Shown here: positions 1 to 9,500 of the stretch, one piece after another
Layout: each line of letters opens with the position of its first letter
How positions within the stretch are numbered: position 1 is the stretch's first letter
Source of the DNA: JARKPK01 sp964631235
Lineage (GTDB): Bacteria; Planctomycetota; Planctomycetia; Pirellulales; Thermoguttaceae
DNA length: 64,000 nucleotides
Assembly: GCA_964631235.1 (NCBI GenBank)
Contig: CAZVZX010000017.1
Span: forward strand, 31,719 to 95,718
Direction of reading: 5' to 3'
Made by a program: the position numbers and the translations under genes
Notes under the pieces: model-generated
Databases searched by the model: none
Told to the model about the DNA's origin: nothing
The model's input: only the letters and a program-made list of their open reading frames with translations

Positions 1-672
1 CTGCTGCCGCGCCAGGTGCCATTTGCGTCCGGTGGGGAACCCGCCGCCGCCGCGGCCGCGCAGCCCGCTGTGCAAAATCTCGTCGCAGACGGCCTCGGGC
101 GTCATTTCCATCCACGCGCGGCGGGCGGCTTCGTATCCGCCGTCGTGGATGTATTCGTGGATGTCTTCCGGATCGAGTCGGCCGCAGGCCTCCAACACGG
201 TTCGTTGCTGCCGCGTGTAGAAGGGAATATCGTGCGTGCTGCGGCAGTGCCGCGCGGAGGCCGGATCGACATAAAGCAGCCGGTCGATGAGCCGACCGCC
301 GATGATCGTCGCTTCGACGATTTCGTCCACATCACCCGGCTGCACCCGCGTGTAGAGGATGCCCTCCGGCTCGATCGTTACCAGCGGACCCATTTGGCAG
401 AAGCCTTGGCAGCCGCTCTTGGAGAGATGAGCCGAACCCTCGGCGTGGTCCTCGCGCTCGATCCGGCAGACGACGGGAACGCCCGCCGCGTCGATCTTCC
501 GCCGCAAGGCGTCGTACACCTCGAGCGCACCGCCGGCGACGCAGCCGGTTCCGGCGCACACGATGATTCGCCGTGTGATGCCCCGGCGCCGCCGGTCGAA
601 CGTGGCGGTCAACGCAGGCAAATCGATCCGGCCGGCTGGGGATGCGACGGTTGCTTGATCTTGAGACGACAT
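1..672 (-). CDS. nuoF: NADH dehydrogenase/diaphorase subunit F (51 kDa type), partial N-terminus
   Basis: Only the first 224 residues are in the window; the gene continues past the left edge. The start is the ATG at 672-670. The N-terminus is a thioredoxin-like [2Fe-2S] domain with C39, C44, C88 and C92. It leads into the flavoprotein domain, whose glycine-rich FMN/NADH-binding motif GRGGGGFPTGRKW lies near residues 208-220. Plain complex I NuoF usually lacks this N-terminal ferredoxin-like domain, whereas NAD(H)-linked hydrogenase and formate dehydrogenase diaphorase subunits (HydB/HndC/HoxF types) have it. The protein therefore probably oxidises or reduces NAD(H) in a soluble hydrogenase or formate dehydrogenase; this is inference. 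It follows nuoE by 179 bp, a gap that holds one copy of a dispersed repeat. Confidence 0.9.
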   Translation of the reverse strand, partial: MSSQDQATVASPAGRIDLPALTATFDRRRRGITRRIIVCAGTGCVAGGALEVYDALRRKIDAAGVPVVCRIEREDHAEGSAHLSKSGCQGFCQMGPLVTIEPEGILYTRVQPGDVDEIVEATIIGGRLIDRLLYVDPASARHCRSTHDIPFYTRQQRTVLEACGRLDPEDIHEYIHDGGYEAARRAWMEMTPEAVCDEILHSGLRGRGGGGFPTGRKWHLARQQ

Positions 673-720
673 GAGAGACATTCCTTCGCTGCGAGTCATC
701 GAATCCGGTCAGACACTCAA

Positions 721-802
721 TAAAGCCGCGAAAAACGAAAAACGGTTCAAACGGCGACTGCACGCAAAAAGCCCCGCTTTGCTATGCCGGCGGCCGCTTC
801 CG
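721..802 (+). repeat. Dispersed ~80-bp repeat, copy 1
   Basis: This lies between nuoE and nuoF. It is closest to the copy at 47107-47187: both share the blocks GTTCAAACGGC, ACTGCACGCAA and GCCGGCGGCCGCTTCCG in the same order and spacing. Weaker relatives are at 20301-20380, 62607-62680 and, inverted, near 58190-58275. No function is visible. Confidence 0.6.
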
Positions 803-851
803 CAAGGGCGTAGAGCTCGTCGGGGCAGTGGCCCGGGATGGTCCGTGTGCC

Positions 852-1376
852 CTACGACGCGCGTTCCCCGGCTGCGATCTCTTCCAACAGGGTCAGGGCT
901 TTGTCGGGCGTGACTTGGCCATGCACGCTGTCGTTGATCACCATGACCGGCGCCAGCCCGCACGCGCCGAGGCACGAAACCGTTTCCACGGTGAACAGCA
1001 TGTCGGCCGTCGTGTTCTGCCCGGGCGTCAGGCCGAGGCGGCGGCGCAAAGCGTCGAGAATGTCGGTCGATCCGCGGACGTGGCACGCCGTCCCGTCGCA
1101 AAGCCGAATGGTGTATTTGCCCTTGGGCGTCATCGTGAAGTGCGAATAAAACGTGGCGACTCCATGCACTTGGGCGGGCGAAAGACCCAGCGAGTTGGCC
1201 ACGAAGGTCAGCACTTCGGCCGGCAGGTAGCGATACTCTTCTTGCACTTGCTGCAAGATCGAAATCAACTTGGCTGGATTGCGCTGGTGGCGATCGAGGA
1301 TTTCGCACACGCGGGCAAAGTGCCGGGCGCAGTTGGGACAATCGGATTGGGCTAGGGGCGTGTTGACTTCGGGCAT
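852..1376 (-). CDS. nuoE: NADH dehydrogenase/diaphorase subunit E (24 kDa type)
   Basis: A 174-residue thioredoxin-like [2Fe-2S] protein that passes electrons between the NuoF flavin site and the rest of an NAD(H)-linked oxidoreductase. The four cluster cysteines are all present: C93 and C98 in CDGTACHVRG, and C135 and C139 in CLGACG. The N-terminal helical region carries the conserved NuoE pattern around HGVATFYSHF. The ATG at 1376 is preceded by AGGAG at a suitable distance. The open frame continues upstream, but that extension shows no conservation. The gene sits between rex and nuoF on the same strand, the usual order for rex-controlled bifurcating hydrogenase operons (hydC/hndA). Complex I is less likely because no other nuo genes adjoin it in view. 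Confidence 0.93.
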   Translation of the reverse strand: MPEVNTPLAQSDCPNCARHFARVCEILDRHQRNPAKLISILQQVQEEYRYLPAEVLTFVANSLGLSPAQVHGVATFYSHFTMTPKGKYTIRLCDGTACHVRGSTDILDALRRRLGLTPGQNTTADMLFTVETVSCLGACGLAPVMVINDSVHGQVTPDKALTLLEEIAAGERAS

Positions 1377-1465
1377 GGATGCGGCTCCTATGATTCTCCT
1401 TGATTTGTTCGTGGTTTGGTGTTCGCGCTCGGGCACGTCGGCCGCGAGTAGCCGCAGCCGCCATG

Positions 1466-2116
1466 CTACGGACTGGCGGAGATCGCTTGCCGCAGGCGGC
1501 TGGTGAGCACGGCCAAGCTGGCCGTCAAACGCACGTCTTCGACGACGACCGACGGCGGCGTTTCCAGTTGGACCGGCGTGTAGTTCCAAATGGCCTTGAT
1601 GCCGGCAAAGACCATGATGTTGGCGGCGTCTTGTGCGGCCGCGGCCGGAACAGTCAAGATGCCGATCAGCACATGCATTCGCTGGCACAGGTCGTACATG
1701 CGGTCGAGATGAAAGACCTCGCGCCCATGAACCTGCGTGCCGATCTTGGCCGGATCGACATCGAATCCGGCTACGATTCTTAGGCCGCTCTCTTCAAGCC
1801 CCGGGTAGCCCATCAACGCGCGGCCCAAGCTGCCCACGCCGACCAAGAAGGCGTCGTGCGTGTTCTTCCAGCCGAGGAAGTTCTCGATCGAGTCGATCAA
1901 CTCATCGGTTGAGTACCCGATTTTCGGCTTGCCGACGATGCCGGTCATGGCCAGGTCTTTGCGGACTTGAACGGCGCCGAGCTGCAACGCATCGGCAATG
2001 TGGGTGCACGAAACGACGGAACGGCCGGCCGCCTTCATCTCGCGCAACACCCGCAGATACTGCGGCATGCGGCGGACGCTGGCCAGCGGATAGGACCGTG
2101 TCGCATCAAACGGCAT
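1466..2116 (-). CDS. rex: Redox-sensing transcriptional repressor Rex
   Basis: A 216-residue NADH/NAD+-sensing repressor. The winged-helix DNA-binding domain covers roughly residues 10-75 and includes the characteristic segment QVRKDLAMTGIVGKPKIGY. It is followed by a Rossmann fold whose dinucleotide loop is GVGSLGRA (residues 92-99). The ATG at 2116 gives the normal Rex length and is preceded by a G-rich stretch. The frame stays open up to an ATG at 2296, but the extra 60 residues are unlike Rex. The gene heads a leftward operon with nuoE and nuoF, so it probably represses an NAD(H)-linked redox enzyme when NADH is low. Two palindromes at 2312-2359 are candidate operators for it or another regulator. 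Confidence 0.94.
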   Translation of the reverse strand: MPFDATRSYPLASVRRMPQYLRVLREMKAAGRSVVSCTHIADALQLGAVQVRKDLAMTGIVGKPKIGYSTDELIDSIENFLGWKNTHDAFLVGVGSLGRALMGYPGLEESGLRIVAGFDVDPAKIGTQVHGREVFHLDRMYDLCQRMHVLIGILTVPAAAAQDAANIMVFAGIKAIWNYTPVQLETPPSVVVEDVRLTASLAVLTSRLRQAISASP

Positions 2117-2311
2117 GGCGATACCCCCAGAACGATCGAACTCAGGACGATCAGAGCTTGTTCCTCTTTGCCCGGCCCACCGCCGGCCGGCGACGAACGA
2201 TGATGAACGCCCTCGCAACGACTCGGCATTGCCGGCAAGGCTAGCCGTATTCGCCTCACAGAGGGCGTCGATCTGTCTGAACGAAGAAGTTTCCATGGCC
2301 TGACCAACCGA

Positions 2312-2331
2312 ACCGATACTATGTTATCGGT
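2312..2331. promoter_or_regulatory. Candidate operator, palindrome 1
   Basis: Perfect inverted repeat ACCGATA-N6-TATCGGT. The 7-6-7 layout resembles a Rex site, but the sequence is not the classical TTGTGAA-type half-site. It lies about 196 bp upstream of the rex start and 8 bp from palindrome 2. Confidence 0.55.
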
Positions 2332-2339
2332 AAAACACT

Positions 2340-2359
2340 ATCGGTATTTTAGTACCGAT
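2340..2359. promoter_or_regulatory. Candidate operator, palindrome 2
   Basis: Perfect inverted repeat ATCGGTA-N6-TACCGAT with the same half-site family as palindrome 1 (shared core TATCGGTA at 2325-2332 and 2339-2346). The four half-sites are spaced about 14 bp apart, which suggests cooperative dimer binding on an A+T-rich promoter region. Confidence 0.55.
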
Positions 2360-3256
2360 TCTGTTTGTGTCAAGAGGCCTTGTGGTGAATCTGCTGGGCG
2401 ATCGAACGGCAATCATCGGAAATATATGCAATTTATGATTTTACGATTCTCCCTCTTTCCATAGATGCAGACGATTCGCGCCGGCAATGGCGATCAGAAA
2501 AACAGACGACCGCAAGATTCCCGCATCGTCGTTGGGATGGTTCGCTGCTCGATCGGTGGGCCGACCGATCGGCCATTCTTCCCTGGCAAAGGGCGGGGGC
2601 GGCTCGATCCGGCAACAGATCGCCACAAACGTGATGCAGGGGCAGGAAGCAACATTTGGTCCGAGGGCCGGTGAACCTCTACTCGTAGCCGCCCAAGATT
2701 CCAGCCGTTTGGCGAAAATCCTTTTCGGTTTGGATAGGCTCAATTAGACTGGAATTGGAGGTGTCTGTTTGGGTGGTTTCGCGCTCAAGCGATGCGACAT
2801 GGGATGGCCGAACCCGGTTGAAAATCGAACCACGCAACCGGGATGCGGCACCAAAACGGGCGAATCGGCCGAATCCGTGATGCCGCCGAGTCCGCTTTCG
2901 GCGTAACAAAGTATCGTTGGGGATGAAGAAGGCTTTGTCGTACGGCGGAGGACGACGCTGCCGAGAAGGCTTGGTCGGCTTTCGGCACGTTGGGCAATCC
3001 GCCCCGCTTGCGGAGCGATGACCGCGGGCGACAGCTCATCTGAAAGGGCGGCAAGACCGCCGACAAAACGGGGCGACTTCGCCTGGCCCGTGGTCCGCGT
3101 CCGTCGGTCGCCGGGGTGTTTGGCGCGAGAACCGGAACTTCTGCGTTCGCGGCTCAGCGAGGCGGGTTTCGGCGGGCGGAGTTTGGCGGGAACGGGTGGT
3201 TGCTTCCGGAAACAGGTGAAGGACCGTTCCATCAGCGACAAAGGGAGGAACGCGAT

Positions 3257-6200
3257 TTGCCGCGAACCGGCTGGGCGGTGAACGGGATCGTCGCTTGGGC
3301 GGCGTTGTTGGCAAGCGTGGGCGCATTGGGTGCCGACGACCCGGTTCGCCGTGCGCCGACCGAGCCGGGCAGTTCGCCTGCGAATGCCGTGTCGCCGCTG
3401 ACGGCCAACGGCGAATCGCGCGTCGAGGAAAGCAAGCCGCCGCTGTACTATCTGAAAGACCGGCAAGGGAATTTGCAGCCGGTGCCGGGCTTCACGCTCG
3501 AAGAGTTCGAAGAGCTGTACAAACTGAAACACGATTTGGCGCAGCAGGAATCGCGGCCGGCGTTCAGCGTTCAGCGGGTTTCCGTTGTCGGCCGTTGCTC
3601 GACCGATCAGGCCGAGCTGGCGGTTCAGTTCATCATTCAGACGCGCGACGACTCTTGGGTTCGGGTTCCGTTGCGGCTCGATCGCGGATTGCTGTACAAA
3701 GCGGTCGAGTATCGCGGTTCGGGCGAGCATCTGCTGCATTTCGAGCCCGAGGGCGACGGCTACGTCTGTTGGCTGCGCGGCGGGACGAAGGAGCCGCATG
3801 AGCTGACGTTGCATATGTACGTTCCGTTGCAAACCGGTCGCGACGAAACCCGGTTGCGGCTGGCGGTGCCGCGGGCGGTGGCGTCGGAAATGAAGCTCAC
3901 CGTGCCGATCGCCGATGCCGTGGCCCGCGTGTCGGAACGATCGACGCTGCAACAGGCGTCGGCGGCGGGCAACGGCTCAACCGAGTTCACCGTATTGGGA
4001 TTGGGCGCCGATTTCGAGATCGCGTGGAAGCGTCCGGAGATACAGGTGGCTGCGCCGCGGCCGGTGCTCGAGGTGTCGGCATCGATTTTGGCGCAAATCG
4101 ATACGGCCGGCGTCGATTACGATGCCGTGCTCTCGGTTCGCAGTCCGACCGAACCGTTCGACTCGTTCCAAGTCGTGCTGCCGCCCGATTGCGAGTTGCT
4201 TTCCAGCGGCAACTCGGGCTACACGGCGGCTGTTGCGGCCGGCGAGGCGAGCGTTGCGGAAGGGGCGCCTCGCCGCGTTGAGGTGCGGTTGAGCCGGAAG
4301 ACGACCGGCCCGGTGGAAGTCCGTTTGGCGGCCAGGCGTCCGCCCCTTTCCACTCGTTCTGACGCTTGGACGGAATTAGGCGGATTCGAGGTGTTGGGTG
4401 CGGGCCGGCAATGGGGCACGATTGCCGTGACGGTGATGAACGATTGGCAGGTGCTTTGGGGCGCCAGCCGCGGCGTGCGTCCGGCGGAGCAAACGCCCGA
4501 ATCGCTTCGGCGCGAAGACCTGGCCGCGGTCTTCGAGTTTTTCACCCAGCCGTTTTCTCTGACGGCGCGGCCGGCGCCGAAACGAACGAGGATCTACGTT
4601 GAGCCCGAGTATCGGGTTACCGTCGCAAACAACGAGGTGAATCTCGACGCCCGATTGCGGTACACGCTGCGCGGGGCGAAGGTGTTCGCGCTGGAGGTCG
4701 GGCTGACGGATTGGCAGTTGGACGACGCCGGGCCCGATCACTTGGTGGCGACCGATGGAGTGGACTACGACCCGACAACGCGGTTGGCGACGATACCGCT
4801 AATGCAGCCGAGCAGCGGGACGATTGAACTCCGTTTGCGCGCCCACAAGCCGTTGCCGCCCGATGCTTCTTCGGTGCAATGGGTGTTGCCGCAGCCGAAG
4901 GCTCATTCGTCGAGCCCGGCCAGCGTGCTGATTGCGGCGGCGTCGCCGATCGAGTTGCTTCCGCGTTCCGATCAATTGGAGGGACTGGTGCGCGAGCAGG
5001 TTCCCTCCCATTTCGCACTGAGCCTTCCCGCCGAACCGGTGCTGTTCTATCGCAGCGCGGCGGGCCGGGCCGTCTTCGTTGCCGACGTGCGCCGCCACCA
5101 GCGGCAAATGACGGCTGCGGTGCAAACCACGATTCGTGTGGAGCAGCGTTCCGCCCGAGTCGATCAGGTCTTCTCCTACCAATTGGCACACGACGCGATC
5201 GACCAGCTTCGCGTGGCCGTTCCGAACACCTTGGCCGGCGACGACCTGATGAAGTTCGAGTGTCGGGGCGAGCCTCTTCCCGCCGCGCCCGACGATCTCG
5301 AACCTGCCGATGACGATCGCCCGTTGCGGACTTATCGCTTGCTCTTGCCCGGCCCGATGATCGGCTCGTTCGAAATCGAGGCACATTACGAGATATCGCT
5401 GCCGTCGGTGCCTGCGGCCAAACGACTGACCGCAACGATTCCGCTGGTCATGCCTTTGGCGGATCGGTTGACGGGCAATCGCCTGACCGTTTCGTCGGTG
5501 CGCGATTGGTCGGTCGATGTGTTGCCCGGCATCTGGAGCACGGTGCCTCAGAGTGAGCGAGGGGCCGGCGGGCGGCGGGAGCTGTCGGCCGTCTGCGATT
5601 CGTCGGCGGCGATGATCGAGTTGTCGATGCAGCCCGACCCCATTTCGCAAAGCGGCGATTTGATTGTCGAGCGGCAGTGGCTGCAAACGTGGCTGACCGA
5701 AACGAGCCGACAGGATCGCTTTGTCGCACGCTTTTCCACTCGGTCGGGTCAGGTAGAGCTGAGCATTCCGAAAGGGGCGGCCTTGGGGCAATTGTCATTG
5801 ACGCTCGACGGCCGCGCCGTTGATGATCCGCTACTGCGGCAAGAGCGGATTATTCTTCCGCTGAGCGGGCCGCCGGGCGAGCCCCATGTGGTCGAGGCGC
5901 GCTACCATTTTGCCGCGCCGCGGCCGTCGCGTGGTGCGATGCACTTCGATCTGCCCAGCCTCGGGCCCGATGCTTGGGTGCGGCGAGCGTATTGGCAGCT
6001 TGTTTTGCCCGACGATGAACAAGTGTTGAAAACGCCCGAGGGCTTTTGCAGCGAAATGACCTTCGAACGCCGCGCCTTTTTCTGGCAGCGGCAGCCGGTG
6101 GTCGGACAGGCCGATTTGGAACGCTGGAGCGGCGCGACGACTCGCGGCCCGTTGCCGTCGGCCGCAAACTGCTTTCTCTACGGTTCATTCGGCTCGGTGA

Positions 6201-6577
6201 CGAAGACCGAAGTGTTCACTGCGTCGCGCGGGGTGGTGTTTGCCTGTGCTTCGGGGGCGGCATTGGCCGCCTGTTTGCTGTTGATCTATTTGCCGCGATG
6301 GCGCATGGGGACAACACTCGGCCTTTTCGCCGCGGCATTGACCGCTGCGATGATTGCTCCGGAACAGGCCCTGGTCATTTTCCAGGCTGCGGTGCCGGGC
6401 TTGCTGCTCGGCGGCCTTGGGTACCTAATGGCGCGGCGGCTCGACCGCGCGGCGGCAACGGCCGAGCCGATTTCTTATCAAACCCGAATCGCTCCGTTGG
6501 ATGCGGTCGGCGGCGCGCCGCAGCCGGCCTCGACAACGACGGCCCCCATTGCCGAGCCCGCCTCGGCTGAACCGTAA
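3257..6577 (+). CDS. Large exported/membrane-anchored protein of unknown function (1106 aa)
   Basis: I do not recognise a named family. The TTG at 3257 is the best start: GGGAGG lies just upstream, and the product begins with a short basic stretch and a hydrophobic signal sequence ending near ALGADDP. The frame opens earlier (3116), but that part is low-complexity and lacks a ribosome site. The bulk is a long beta-rich extracytoplasmic region. After it come hydrophobic segments near the C-terminus (bases ~6226-6420) and a short Ala/Pro-rich tail. The segment after the signal peptide (from PPLYYLKDRQGNLQPVPGF, followed by FEELYKLKHDL) resembles two places in the next gene. Its stop and the next ATG are 2 bp apart, so the two are probably co-translated. 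Confidence 0.75.
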   Translation: MPRTGWAVNGIVAWAALLASVGALGADDPVRRAPTEPGSSPANAVSPLTANGESRVEESKPPLYYLKDRQGNLQPVPGFTLEEFEELYKLKHDLAQQESRPAFSVQRVSVVGRCSTDQAELAVQFIIQTRDDSWVRVPLRLDRGLLYKAVEYRGSGEHLLHFEPEGDGYVCWLRGGTKEPHELTLHMYVPLQTGRDETRLRLAVPRAVASEMKLTVPIADAVARVSERSTLQQASAAGNGSTEFTVLGLGADFEIAWKRPEIQVAAPRPVLEVSASILAQIDTAGVDYDAVLSVRSPTEPFDSFQVVLPPDCELLSSGNSGYTAAVAAGEASVAEGAPRRVEVRLSRKTTGPVEVRLAARRPPLSTRSDAWTELGGFEVLGAGRQWGTIAVTVMNDWQVLWGASRGVRPAEQTPESLRREDLAAVFEFFTQPFSLTARPAPKRTRIYVEPEYRVTVANNEVNLDARLRYTLRGAKVFALEVGLTDWQLDDAGPDHLVATDGVDYDPTTRLATIPLMQPSSGTIELRLRAHKPLPPDASSVQWVLPQPKAHSSSPASVLIAAASPIELLPRSDQLEGLVREQVPSHFALSLPAEPVLFYRSAAGRAVFVADVRRHQRQMTAAVQTTIRVEQRSARVDQVFSYQLAHDAIDQLRVAVPNTLAGDDLMKFECRGEPLPAAPDDLEPADDDRPLRTYRLLLPGPMIGSFEIEAHYEISLPSVPAAKRLTATIPLVMPLADRLTGNRLTVSSVRDWSVDVLPGIWSTVPQSERGAGGRRELSAVCDSSAAMIELSMQPDPISQSGDLIVERQWLQTWLTETSRQDRFVARFSTRSGQVELSIPKGAALGQLSLTLDGRAVDDPLLRQERIILPLSGPPGEPHVVEARYHFAAPRPSRGAMHFDLPSLGPDAWVRRAYWQLVLPDDEQVLKTPEGFCSEMTFERRAFFWQRQPVVGQADLERWSGATTRGPLPSAANCFLYGSFGSVTKTEVFTASRGVVFACASGAALAACLLLIYLPRWRMGTTLGLFAAALTAAMIAPEQALVIFQAAVPGLLLGGLGYLMARRLDRAAATAEPISYQTRIAPLDAVGGAPQPASTTTAPIAEPASAEP

Positions 6578-6579
6578 TC

Positions 6580-9500
6580 ATGACGCGAGTGTTGCGGATC
6601 GATCCGGCGAACTCGAATCCGTGGCCCGCGCCGCGGGTCGGCGTCGTCGTTTCGGGCAACGATCGTCGTTCGGCGGGGTGTGCGGCCGCTTCAACCCTTA
6701 TGCGGAGTTGTTTCGTTTGCCTGTTTGCGGCGGTGTTTGTCGGCACTGCTGTGGCGGTTGAGGCGGCTGCTCCGACAGATTCACCGCCCTCCGGGCTCAA
6801 ACAATTTGTTGCCGCCGCGCCCGCGACGCCGGGAGCCTTGCGAACCGACCGCGCGAGCGGCACGGGCGAGACCGACTCGGCGGCCGAATCGCCGCGAGAG
6901 ACGGCCGCCTCGGGCGAGGCCGCTGCGGGTGGGTTTCCGCCGCTCCGCTATCGCCGCGTTTACGTGCCGGCTGACAGCGTCGATCGCTGGCCTCGGGGGG
7001 CTGTTCGATACCTGCCGGTCGATTCCGACGAGTTCGAGCGGCTGCTTGCCGCGGCCGAGTCGTTGGGCGAGAACAAAGGCGTCCGCCCGCAAATCACCTC
7101 GGCGGAGTATCGGGCGCGATTCGCCGAAGGGTGTTTAATCGACGGCACGGGTCGGCTGACGATTGCCGCACCGGCGGGGCGGGCGTCTGCGCTAAGTTGG
7201 CAAGGAAGCAATTTGGCGGTTTCCCGCCTGCGCTGGGCCCCCGACCAACGACCGGCGACAGCGGGGTTGACCGAAGGCGATTGGTGCGTCCGCGTCGAAG
7301 GTGACGGAGAGTTGGCATTCGACTGGACGCGGGCGGCGATTACTGCCGACGCGCGCGCTACGGTGTTTGATTTGCGTTTTCCGCCGAGCCCGGCGGCAAC
7401 GCTTATTTTGGAGTTGCCGGATGATTTGACGCCGGTCGTTGATCGCGGGTTGGTGGCCGCGGACGAGTGGATCGACGAGGGAATCCGGCAATGGCGCGTC
7501 CATCTCGGCGGCCACCGGCAGACGCTGCTGGAACTGCGATCCGGCGGTGCCGCGGGCGAACCGGTTCCCGCGGGCGGCGTCGTTACTCGAACGGACTACG
7601 CGGCCACGGCACGCGGCGTTGATGTTGCGGCCGGGTGGACCTTGGAGGGCGTGCGCGCGATCGGTCGGCGGATGCACGCGGCAGTCGATCCGGAGTTGAC
7701 CATCACGTCGGTGCGCGTCGATGGAGTGGCAACCGAATGGATCACTGAAGACGGGCCCGCCGGGCGTCGGGTGACCGTCGCGCTGCCCGAGGAATCCGAC
7801 ACGTGTGTCGTCGAGTTTATCGGTCAGGCGCCGTTGCCGATCGGCGATGCCCAGAGACTGCCGCGGGTGTGGCCGACCTCGGTTCTTTGGCGCGGCGGCA
7901 CGATGGGGCTGACCGTTTCCGATCAATGGGAAATCGATGACGTCCGGCCGAGCGAACTGATTCCGGCCCCGGCGACGGCAGGCGAGGCCGATCGGCGCCG
8001 TGCGGAATACCGCTGCCTTTCGCCGCAGGCCGGTGTCGCGTTGGCGGTCCGCCCGCTGGCCCCGCGGTTGCGCGTTGCCGGAGGGACGACGATCGAGGTG
8101 AGCGGCACCGGAGCCACGGCTCGGTTCGTCGGCGATGTTGTCTGCGTCCGCGGCGCGGCATTCGAGTTGCCGATGGACGTGGCGGCCGGCTGGCAAATCG
8201 ACTCGGTGACGGCTATTCCGGCTGACATGCTGGACGATTGGACGGTGGATCGATCGGCGCCGCACCGGTCGTTGGTCGTCAAGCTGCGCAAGCCGCTTTC
8301 GGGCGACGCACAATTGCGGTTGATGATCAGCGCACGTCGCGCCGGTTCGCCGGTGGGGCAACGTCTTACGGTCAGAAAGCTGACCCCGTTGCGTTTTCCT
8401 CGCGCCGATTCGCCCGGGCGACTGCTGGCGATTCGAGCCGTCGAGCCGTATCAGATTGACTGGATTGGGTCGCCTCCGACGGGGCGGGGCGAGATCCGCG
8501 AGTTGTCGGCGGTCGAGCGCCAGTGGCTGAGCGACTGGTCGCGCGGCACGGCGTTGAACGAGGCGGAGGCCGCCGAGTCGCTACTGGTCGTCCGCGGTCG
8601 ATCGTCCGGATTTGCCGCGGAGATCGACGTTCAGGCCACCTTCGGCGCCCAGCGAGTTGTGGAAAGTTGCCGCTGGCGTTGTACACCCTTGGGCGGAGCA
8701 GTGGAAAGCGTGGTCGTCCGCTTTCCGGCGGCCGACGCGGGCGGTTGGCAATGGTCGTTCGGCGGTGCGTCTTTGCGGCCATTGTCGGTGCGGCCCGTGC
8801 CGTCGGAACCGCCCGACGACGCCGAGCACGACCGTCCTGCCGAGCAATGGAGAATCATTCTTCCCCGGCCTTGCGACGAGCCGTTCGAGATCGTTGCCAT
8901 GCGCGAAGCCGCGCGCACCGACCCGATGGACCTTTGGCTCCCCGGCTTGCCCGAGGCCGCGCGGCAAACCGGCGTCTGCCGAGTGTATTCCGACTTTGCA
9001 CAAGGATTGCGTTTCGAGAATCACCGATTGTCGAGTTTGACGATCGAAGCAGACCGGCCGGCCGGCAACGTGGTGTTGCGGGGAGCTTTTGCGTTCGATC
9101 CGGCCGAAGAGATGGCTGCGGCAAAGCCGGCGGTGCGCATTTGGTCGGCATGTCCGCAGTTGCGGGCATGGGTTTGGTCCGCCCGGGGCGAGTCGATCGT
9201 CGAAGCCGGCGGAAATGCTCGGCATGTGGTCTGCTATCTGATCGAGAACGAAGGGCTGAGTCGTGCGCAATTCGTGCCGTCGGCGGCCGCTTTCGGCTCG
9301 AATCGGCTCTCGGCCTGCGAAGTGTGGATCGACGATCAGTCGGCCGCCGATGTCGTTGATCGCGACGAAGACGGCTCGTTGGATGTGGCGTTGCCGCCGG
9401 GGCGCCGCTTCGTGGCCGTCACGCTGATTTTTCACACCGCCGGGCCGCCCCTGGGAACCGTCGGCCGGTTCGTTCCGCCGCGTTGGGAGTGCTCGCTGCC

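Larger units (their letters stand above)
2117..3256. other. Long intergenic region between rex and the giant-protein genes
   Basis: About 1.1 kb between divergent genes. It contains the double palindrome at 2312-2359. The remaining short open frames are arginine-rich, overlap each other on both strands and show no family signature, so no gene is called. Confidence 0.6.

Noticed and set aside
2441..2743. 100-residue minus-strand frame in the rex-giant gene gap
   Set aside because: Overlaps other frames on both strands, and has no recognisable family or ribosome site.
3116..3256. Earlier ATG for the 1106-residue protein
   Set aside because: It would place 47 low-complexity residues before the signal peptide, and the strong GGGAGG site points to the TTG at 3257.
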